NCBI GenBank assembly: GCA_958346935.1
Contig: CATVTM010000070.1
Coordinates: 1 to 10,185, forward strand
Source of the DNA: an uncultured Collinsella sp.
GTDB lineage: Bacteria; Actinomycetota; Coriobacteriia; Coriobacteriales; Coriobacteriaceae
DNA: 10,185 nucleotides
Direction: 5' to 3'
Shown here: positions 5,557-10,185 of the stretch, in pieces
How the letters are laid out: the number at the start of each line of letters is the position of its first letter
Position numbering within the stretch: the first letter of the stretch is position 1
Program-made: the position numbers and the translations under genes
Notes under the pieces: model-generated
The model's input: the letters and a program-made list of their open reading frames with translations, nothing else
Database searches by the model: none
Told to the model about the DNA's origin: nothing

Positions 5557-5623
5557 AGTTGCGGTGGAATAGTTCCTGTTTTGGCCGTTTACCGGCCCAT
5601 TTAGGAACTATTTCACCGCAACT
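5557..5623. repeat. 67-bp near-perfect palindrome
   Basis: The arms 5557-5577 and 5603-5623 are inverted copies at 20 of 21 positions (AGTTGCGGTG... and ...CACCGCAACT). A second stem, GGCCG (5583-5587) with CGGCC (5593-5597), forms inside the loop. It ends 13 bp beyond the ppx stop codon on the minus strand. It lacks an immediate T run, though a T6 run occurs on the minus strand 18 nt beyond the stem (5533-5538). It may be an intergenic repeat element or a 3'-end processing or stability structure for the ppx transcript. Confidence 0.8.
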
Positions 5624-5636
5624 CAGAGGGAGACGG

Positions 5637-6638
5637 TTAAAGAGTGCTCAGACTCGGGGTCCAGGAGATGGTGGGGGTCGCACCGTCGAGAGCCTCGTTG
5701 ATGGTGGCGGCCATACCGGCGAGCAGGCTGTTCTCGCTTACGGTGAGCGTCTGGTAGCCGCCGGCTCGCATGAGCTCGCGAATCACCACGGCACCGGCCA
5801 GAATCACGCCCGCGCGCTTGGGCTGCACGCCCGGCAGCGCGGCGATGCCATCCACGTCCAGCGCGGACATGCGCTCGATAGCGGCCGAAATCTGCTCCAT
5901 CGAAAGCTCGCGCAGATGCACAAAGCTCGAGTCGTACGGCTCCAGCTCGTGGACCAGGGCAACGAGTGTGGTGACGGTACCGCCCACGGCGACCAGGCGC
6001 TCGGCGCGCTCAAAGTCGCTGGGTAGGCTCTCAAAATAGGCAGCGAACTGCTCGCCTGCCCAGTCGGCGGCGGCCGCAAGCTCACCGTCCGCAGGCGGCA
6101 GGGCCGAGAAGAAGCGCTCCGTCACGCGACGGCAGCCAATGTCCAGCGAGCGCGTTCCCTCCAGCGCAAAGACCCCACGCTCCGGTGCGTACACGCCCGT
6201 CGCAAGCTCCGTGGATCCGCCACCCGAATCGGCAACAATGATGCGCTCGCCGGCAAAGTCGTGTGCCACGCCAAAAAACGTCAGGCGCGCCTCGATCTCG
6301 CCCGGAATCACCTGTGGCTCAAGCCCCAGATCGCGCAGGCCGTCCAGCAGCAGGGCGGCATTGGATGCATCGCGCGCGGCACTTGTGCACGTGGTGCAGA
6401 TGCACACGGCCCCAAAGGCACGTGCCTCGTCCAAAAACATGCGGCATGCGGCGAGCACGCGCCCAACGGCCGCCTCGCAAAAGCGGCCCGTCGCGTCCAC
6501 GCCCTCGCCCAAGTCGGTAATCTCGGTATGCTTGGACGATTCCACGATCGCCCCGCCCTCGACCTGGGCCAGCACCAGTCGCGACGACACCGTTCCCAGG
6601 TCAATCGCCGCCACCTTATATCGTTTGCAATCTGCCAT
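5637..6638 (-). CDS. ppx: Exopolyphosphatase / pppGpp phosphatase (Ppx/GppA family)
   Basis: This 333-residue protein belongs to the ASKHA-fold Ppx/GppA family, which releases phosphate from inorganic polyphosphate or converts pppGpp to ppGpp. The motifs in order are AAIDLGTVSSRLVLA (phosphate-1 loop, 10-24), PGEIEARLTFFG (112-123; E116 corresponds to the catalytic glutamate of E. coli Ppx), DSGGGSTEL (phosphate-2, 137-145), SLDIGCRR (164-171), VGGTVTTL (218-225) and LPGVQPKRAGVILAGAVV (268-285). It is the short two-domain form typical of Actinobacteria and lacks the C-terminal HD domain of the enterobacterial enzymes. GGAGGGG (6647-6653), 8 nt before the ATG, supports the start. It lies 20 bp after the DivIC/FtsB-like gene. 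The actinobacterial order eno - ftsB-like - ppx supports the call. Polyphosphate versus pppGpp preference is not resolved. Confidence 0.92.
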   Translation of the reverse strand: MADCKRYKVAAIDLGTVSSRLVLAQVEGGAIVESSKHTEITDLGEGVDATGRFCEAAVGRVLAACRMFLDEARAFGAVCICTTCTSAARDASNAALLLDGLRDLGLEPQVIPGEIEARLTFFGVAHDFAGERIIVADSGGGSTELATGVYAPERGVFALEGTRSLDIGCRRVTERFFSALPPADGELAAAADWAGEQFAAYFESLPSDFERAERLVAVGGTVTTLVALVHELEPYDSSFVHLRELSMEQISAAIERMSALDVDGIAALPGVQPKRAGVILAGAVVIRELMRAGGYQTLTVSENSLLAGMAATINEALDGATPTISWTPSLSTL

Positions 6639-6658
6639 TGCGGGTTCCCCTCCGGGCG

Positions 6659-7420
6659 CTACTCGCCGTTGGACACGACCGTCTGGCCCTCGACACCGTT
6701 AAACCCAAACAGCATGTCGAGCGCCTGGATATACCACGGGGCGTCCTTACCGACTTCTTCGATTTCCTTGGCAACTTCGCTGGCCTTCTTGGCGTTCGAC
6801 GACTTCTTGCTCGAAGACGAATCCGAATCGTCGTCCAGGCCCTGCACTTCAATCCTCTTCTCGCCGGGCATCACCAGGCCCAAGTCCTCGGATGCCGCGT
6901 CCTTGATACCCTCCTCCGAGAGCAGCTTGTCGACGCTTTTTTGCAGCTCATCATTGTATTGCTGACGAATCTCGACCTGCTTGGCCAAGATATCGCTCGA
7001 GCGCTTTGCCACGTACAGATCGCGCACGGGGAAATACAGGCTCACGAGCACCAGAGCAACGACAATGCCGATGAATAGCCCTCGCTGAGGACCGTGGGTA
7101 AAGTCGTAAATTGCCTTGATCGCTGCGTTATCGTTGGCGTAGTGCATAAAGTCCGAGCCGGAAAGACGACTTGAGGGACGGCGCGGCTTGTCGGATGCCT
7201 GGGTCGAAGGGCGCGACTCATGCTTGGAACGCGATGGGCGCACCGGACTATCCGAGGAACTATTTGGCTGAGCATTGGGATGCGAAGTCGCCGGCGAGCT
7301 ATACCTGGAGCGATCAGCACCAGCATAACCAGACCCGCCAAGCTGCACCGAATGCGCACGGCGAGGTGACGGTTCGCGCGAACCGGCGGAATAGTACCTG
7401 TTGTCGTAAATCTGATCCAT
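6659..7420 (-). CDS. DivIC/FtsB-like septum formation initiator protein
   Basis: The start at 7420 (253 residues) is preferred over an in-frame ATG at 7561 because the enolase terminator (7512-7543) and a likely promoter lie between them; AAGG lies 5-9 nt before the ATG. The protein has a Ser/Pro/Arg-rich, probably disordered cytoplasmic region (about 10-90), one membrane segment (114-131, LFIGIVVALVLVSLYFPV), a coiled coil (about 138-175) and the family signature AASEDLGLVMPGEKRIEV (175-192). DivIC/FtsB proteins are bitopic division proteins that work with FtsL and FtsQ/DivIB to activate septal peptidoglycan synthesis. Unusual parts are the long N-terminus, a Ser/Lys/Asp-rich stretch (195-213) and an extra C-terminal tail (214-253); typical members are near 100 residues. 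Its place after eno matches the actinobacterial arrangement. Confidence 0.87.
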   Translation of the reverse strand: MDQIYDNRYYSAGSREPSPRRAHSVQLGGSGYAGADRSRYSSPATSHPNAQPNSSSDSPVRPSRSKHESRPSTQASDKPRRPSSRLSGSDFMHYANDNAAIKAIYDFTHGPQRGLFIGIVVALVLVSLYFPVRDLYVAKRSSDILAKQVEIRQQYNDELQKSVDKLLSEEGIKDAASEDLGLVMPGEKRIEVQGLDDDSDSSSSKKSSNAKKASEVAKEIEEVGKDAPWYIQALDMLFGFNGVEGQTVVSNGE

Positions 7421-7463
7421 GTGCGCCTTGTGCGGTTGAGGTTTGTTTGCGCTAAGTCCTTTA

Positions 7464-7472
7464 GTTATAGCA
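7464..7472 (-). promoter_or_regulatory. Candidate extended -10 promoter of the DivIC/FtsB-ppx unit
   Basis: On the minus strand the sequence reads TGCTATAAC, an extended -10 (TG-N-TATAAC). No recognisable -35 lies upstream. The start of transcription would fall about 35-40 nt before the ATG at 7420 and downstream of the enolase terminator. Confidence 0.4.
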
Positions 7473-7511
7473 CGAGCGCCCGCACCGCCTTCGCCAGCCT
7501 TTGCTCGACAT

Positions 7512-7543
7512 AAAAAAGGCGCTGAGCCGTATGGCCCAGCGCC
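7512..7543 (-). terminator. Rho-independent terminator of eno
   Basis: On the minus strand an 11-bp stem (GGCGCTGGGCC, 7533-7543, with GGCTCAGCGCC, 7518-7528, one G-U pair) with loop ATAC is followed by six T residues (7512-7517). It lies about 70 bp downstream of the enolase stop codon. Confidence 0.92.
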
Positions 7544-7615
7544 CATAGTTCTTTGCGGCATCCAGCCAAGGCGGGGAGGAACCGAGTCAGCCTCCCCCTC
7601 GCCAAATTCGCCCGT

Positions 7616-8905
7616 TTAGCGAATGTTGTAGAACGCGGCCTTGCCGGCGTAGCGCGCGCTGCCCTCGAGCTCGTCCTCGATGCGGATGAGCTGGTTGTAC
7701 TTGGCGATGCGGTCGCTGCGGCACGGAGCGCCCGACTTGATCTGGCCGGCGTTGACGCCCACGACCAGGTCGGCGATGGTGGAGTCCTCGGTCTCGCCGG
7801 AGCGGTGGCTCACGATGCAGGCGTAGCCGGCCTCCTTGGCGGTCTCGATGGCCTCGAGCGACTCGGTGAGCGTGCCGATCTGGTTGACCTTGACCAGGAT
7901 CGCGTTGGCGGCGCCCAGCTCGATGCCCTTCTTGAGGCGCTCGGTGTTGGTGACGAACAGGTCGTCGCCCACCAGCTGCACCTTGTTGCCAATGCGGCGG
8001 GTAAGCTCGACCCAGCCGTCCCAGTCCTCCTCGGCCATGCCGTCCTCGATGGAGATGATGGGATAGGTGTCGACGAGCTTCTCCCAGTAATCGACCATCT
8101 GGGCGCTCGTATACTCAACGCCCTCGCCCTTGAGCTCGTACATACCGGTCTCGGCGTTGTAGAACTCGGTCGAGGCCGGGTCCATGGCGTACATGAAGTC
8201 GACGCCGGGCTTAAAGCCGGCCTTCTCCACGGCCTTGGTGATGTACTCGAACGGCTCGGCATTGGTCTTGAGGTTGGGCGCGAAGCCTCCCTCGTCGCCC
8301 ACACCGCCGCCCAGGCCAGCCTCGTGCAGCACGCCCTTGAGGGTGTGGTAGACCTCGGCACACCAGCGCAGGCCCTCGGCAAAGCTCGGGGCGCCCACCG
8401 GCATGATCATGAACTCCTGGAAGTCAACGTTATTGTCGGCATGCACACCGCCGTTGAGGATGTTCATCATGGGCGTGGGCAGCAGATGAGCGTTGACGCC
8501 GCCCAGGTACTGGTACAGCGACAGGCCCGCCGATTCGGCCGCGGCGCGGGCGACGGCCAGCGACACGCCCAAGATGGCGTTGGCGCCGAGCTTGGTCTTG
8601 TTGGGGGTGCCGTCCGCGGCGATCAGCGCGGCATCGACGGCGCGCTGATCGAAGGCGTCGAGGCCCACGACGGCGTTGGCGCACTCGTTATTGACGTGCT
8701 CGACGGCCTGAGAGACGCCCTTGCCCAGGTAGCGGCCCTTGTCGCCATCGCGCAGCTCGCAGGCCTCAAAGGCGCCGGTCGAAGCACCCGAAGGCACCAT
8801 TGCGCGGCCAAAGCTGCCGTCCTCGAGCACGACCTCGACCTCGACGGTGGGATTGCCGCGGCTGTCGAGCACCTCGCGACCGTAGACGTCCAAAATATCG
8901 CTCAT
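7616..8905 (-). CDS. eno: Enolase (phosphopyruvate hydratase)
   Basis: A full-length 429-residue enolase, which interconverts 2-phosphoglycerate and phosphoenolpyruvate in glycolysis and gluconeogenesis in the cytoplasm. The N-terminal domain starts with the typical ILDVYGREVLDSRGNPTVEVEV and has the mobile SGAST loop (39-43). The barrel domain has GVGDEGGFAP with the general acid E205, Mg2+ ligands D242 (AMDPAS), E287 (SIEDGM) and D314 (VGDDLF), the base K339 in the signature ILVKVNQIGTLTES (336-349), SHRSGE (366-371) and K390. All catalytic residues are intact. A GAGGGAGA ribosome-binding site lies just upstream of the ATG at 8905. It is flanked by terminators on both sides and so is probably a single-gene transcript, from a promoter in 8906-9044. 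Its neighbours mazG and the DivIC/FtsB-like gene match the actinobacterial order. Confidence 0.98.
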   Translation of the reverse strand: MSDILDVYGREVLDSRGNPTVEVEVVLEDGSFGRAMVPSGASTGAFEACELRDGDKGRYLGKGVSQAVEHVNNECANAVVGLDAFDQRAVDAALIAADGTPNKTKLGANAILGVSLAVARAAAESAGLSLYQYLGGVNAHLLPTPMMNILNGGVHADNNVDFQEFMIMPVGAPSFAEGLRWCAEVYHTLKGVLHEAGLGGGVGDEGGFAPNLKTNAEPFEYITKAVEKAGFKPGVDFMYAMDPASTEFYNAETGMYELKGEGVEYTSAQMVDYWEKLVDTYPIISIEDGMAEEDWDGWVELTRRIGNKVQLVGDDLFVTNTERLKKGIELGAANAILVKVNQIGTLTESLEAIETAKEAGYACIVSHRSGETEDSTIADLVVGVNAGQIKSGAPCRSDRIAKYNQLIRIEDELEGSARYAGKAAFYNIR

Positions 8906-8956
8906 GTTGTCTCCCTCTCACTTGGAAACGTAGTGGATGCAAGCGACTGGCCGACT

Positions 8957-8973
8957 GTGCACCGTCGGTGCAC
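8957..8973. promoter_or_regulatory. 17-bp operator-like palindrome upstream of eno
   Basis: GTGCACCG-T-CGGTGCAC is a perfect 8-bp inverted repeat with a single central base, too tight for an RNA hairpin loop. That makes a dimeric protein-binding site more likely than a terminator. It lies about 52 bp before the enolase start codon. Confidence 0.5.
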
Positions 8974-8978
8974 CTCCG

Positions 8979-9023
8979 TAAGTTAGCCATGTCGCACTTT
9001 TTGCATTATGCCCTAAGTTAGCC
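8979..9023 (-). promoter_or_regulatory. eno promoter region with paired GGCTAACTTA repeats
   Basis: On the minus strand GGCTAACTTA occurs twice as a direct repeat (9014-9023 and 8979-8988), 35 bp apart. Between them is CATAAT (9005-9010), a plausible -10 element; no good -35 is seen. One copy would lie just upstream of the -10 and the other just downstream of the transcription start, a position that suits a repressor. The word resembles half of the iron-regulator DtxR/IdeR box (GGCTAACCTAA), with one difference in the core, but the inverted half is missing. Confidence 0.4.
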
Positions 9024-9044
9024 GAGGGATACACTTGATTTTCG

Positions 9045-9090
9045 AAAAATTTAGCGGGAACGATGAGGCGTGTCAGCCTGTCGTTCCCGC
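9045..9090 (-). terminator. Rho-independent terminator of mazG
   Basis: On the minus strand a 10-bp stem (GCGGGAACGA, 9081-9090, with TCGTTCCCGC, 9054-9063) and an inner AGGC/GCCT pairing are followed by TAAATTTTT. The hairpin begins four bases after the mazG stop codon. Confidence 0.88.
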
Positions 9091-9094
9091 AGTC

Positions 9095-9955
9095 TTACTC
9101 CTCCGCCTTTGCGGCATCCCACAGGTCGTTGAGGCCGTGGGTCGAAAGCTCGGCAAGATCCACGTGAGCACCGGCCGCCATCTGCTCCATCGCAGCCCAG
9201 CGACGGCGGAACTTGGTCGTGCTCGCGCGCAGGGCGCTCTCGGCGTCAATCCCCTCTTTGCGCGCGACGTTGACTAGGGCAAAGAGCAGGTCGCCAAATT
9301 CCATCTCGCGCTCGGGCGAGCCGGGCGCCTCGGCCTCAAACTCGGCACGCTCCTCGGCGACCTCGTCCCACACATCCTGGACCGTCTCCCATTCAAAGCC
9401 CACGGCCGCCGCCTTGCGCGACACCTTCTGAGCTTGCATCAGCGCCGGCAGGTGCGTGGGCACGCCGTCGAGCAGGCCTTCGGGCGCAGCCTCGCCCGCC
9501 GCCACAGCCTTGTCCTTGGCAGCCTTCTCGGCAAGCTTGACCTCGTCCCAAATCTTGAGCACCTCGTCGGGGTTGTCGGCATCCGCATCGCCAAACACGT
9601 GCGGGTGGCGGCGAATGAGCTTGGCGTCGATATCGCGCGCCACGTCGGCCAGCGTAAACTCGCCGGCATCCGCCGCAATCTGCGCATGCAGCACTACCTG
9701 CATGAGTACGTCGCCTAGCTCCTCGCGAAGGTGTGCCGCGTCGTCGGCCTCGATGCAGTCGAGCGCCTCATAGGCCTCCTCGATCATGTTCTTACCAATG
9801 CTGCGGTGTGTCTGCTCGCGGTCCCACGGACAGCCGTCGGGCTGGCGTAGGCGCCAGATGGTCTGCACCAGATGCTGCAGCTCAGCCGACGCGTCGACCA
9901 GCGTGGACAGATCGCGCGAGCCCTCGGCATTTTGCTGAGCCATATGCTCGGCCAT
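9095..9955 (-). CDS. mazG: Nucleoside triphosphate pyrophosphohydrolase MazG
   Basis: A 286-residue MazG, which hydrolyses (d)NTPs to NMP and pyrophosphate, cleans non-canonical nucleotides and can lower ppGpp-dependent stress responses. Both all-alpha NTP-PPase domains are present. The first has the CPWD motif (42-45) and EEAYE (59-63) with EELGD (78-82). The second has the VGFEW segment (185-189), EERAE (201-205) and EFGD (219-222), so both EExxE...ExxD metal-binding sets are intact. A strongly acidic, Ala-rich linker (about 124-160) joins them. The ATG at 9955 is chosen because GGAGGAGG (9963-9970) lies 7 nt upstream; this site sits inside the end of the upstream phosphoesterase gene, whose stop codon is only 2 bp away, so the genes are probably translationally coupled. 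The size is slightly above the E. coli protein. Confidence 0.96.
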   Translation of the reverse strand: MAEHMAQQNAEGSRDLSTLVDASAELQHLVQTIWRLRQPDGCPWDREQTHRSIGKNMIEEAYEALDCIEADDAAHLREELGDVLMQVVLHAQIAADAGEFTLADVARDIDAKLIRRHPHVFGDADADNPDEVLKIWDEVKLAEKAAKDKAVAAGEAAPEGLLDGVPTHLPALMQAQKVSRKAAAVGFEWETVQDVWDEVAEERAEFEAEAPGSPEREMEFGDLLFALVNVARKEGIDAESALRASTTKFRRRWAAMEQMAAGAHVDLAELSTHGLNDLWDAAKAEE

Positions 9956-9957
9956 GG

Positions 9958-10185
9958 TTAGTCCTCCTCCAGGATCACGTGGCGGAACGCGCCGTTCTCG
10001 TAGATGCCGTAGCTGTGCGTGCCGTCCTTGGGAATGCTCACGCTGCCGGGGTTGAAGAGCCACAGGCCCGGGTGCGCGGCGCTTTCCTCGTTAACCTTGA
10101 TGTGCGTGTGGCCGTAGACGAGCGCGGAGCCCTCGGGCAACGCGGGCGCGTGGTCGACGCTGTTGTGCATGCCGGCGCCAAAGAC
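9958..10185 (-). CDS. YfcE/MJ0936-like metallophosphoesterase, C-terminal part
   Basis: Only the last 75 codons are in the window; the gene continues past the right edge, so the 5' end and the first metal-binding motifs (DxH, GDxxD, GNCD) are not visible. The part seen has the C-terminal motifs of YfcE-type phosphodiesterases: LVYGHTHIKV (the GHTH metal ligands) and FNPGSVSIPKDGTHSYGI (substrate-site loop and final strands), in the same order and spacing as E. coli YfcE. These enzymes hydrolyse phosphodiester substrates with Mn2+ or similar metals; the biological substrate is unknown. The stop codon lies 2 bp before the mazG start and its last codons contain the mazG ribosome-binding site. 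Confidence 0.9.
   Translation of the reverse strand, partial: VFGAGMHNSVDHAPALPEGSALVYGHTHIKVNEESAAHPGLWLFNPGSVSIPKDGTHSYGIYENGAFRHVILEED

Noticed and set aside
7553..8986. 477-codon open frame on the plus strand opposite eno
   Set aside because: It is fully antisense to a certain enolase gene, consists of repetitive Val/Leu/Ala/Gly/Asp text typical of a mirror frame, and spans the eno promoter.

Overview
This is a G+C-rich bacterial window with short intergenic gaps. Gene content and order point to a high-G+C Gram-positive of the Coriobacteriia, most likely Collinsella or a close relative. The main reasons are the actinobacterial chromosomal block mazG - eno - ftsB/divIC-like - ppx (all on the minus strand, 5637-9955), a standalone GatB-type PTS IIB gene, and the codon and base composition. 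The genus is an inference from remembered features, not a database match.

Layout. 1-485: a Nudix hydrolase on the minus strand with a hairpin terminator. 486-819: a divergent intergenic region with candidate promoters and a GC-rich leader. 820-3436: a plus-strand operon of a DUF4342-type membrane protein (UBA-like N-terminus), an OmpR-family response regulator and its histidine kinase; the two TCS genes overlap by 17 bp. 3437-3730: a 188-bp imperfect inverted repeat followed by a bidirectional terminator. 3731-4404: a two-gene minus-strand unit, an orphan galactitol-type PTS IIB and a small VOC/glyoxalase-fold protein. 4568-5191: a plus-strand membrane-anchored helical protein of unknown function, followed 31 bp later by tRNA-Leu(UAA) at 5223-5307. 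5308-5636: no gene, but a terminator, partial copies of the tRNA 3' region in both orientations around GC-rich hairpins, and a 67-bp palindrome. 5637-9955: ppx/GppA-like phosphatase, a DivIC/FtsB-like division protein, enolase and MazG, all on the minus strand. 9958-10185: the C-terminal part of a YfcE-like metallophosphoesterase, cut by the window edge and tightly coupled to mazG.

How the genes relate. The right half is housekeeping: enolase in glycolysis, MazG in nucleotide-pool cleaning, Ppx/GppA in polyphosphate or (p)ppGpp turnover, and DivIC/FtsB in septation. The left half is more accessory: a two-component system with a membrane partner, and a sugar-PTS fragment beside a metal-dependent-fold domain. 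I see no defence system, CRISPR array, transposase or phage gene. The least explained material is non-coding: two large palindromes, the tRNA-derived repeat cluster, and an operator-like repeat cluster upstream of eno.
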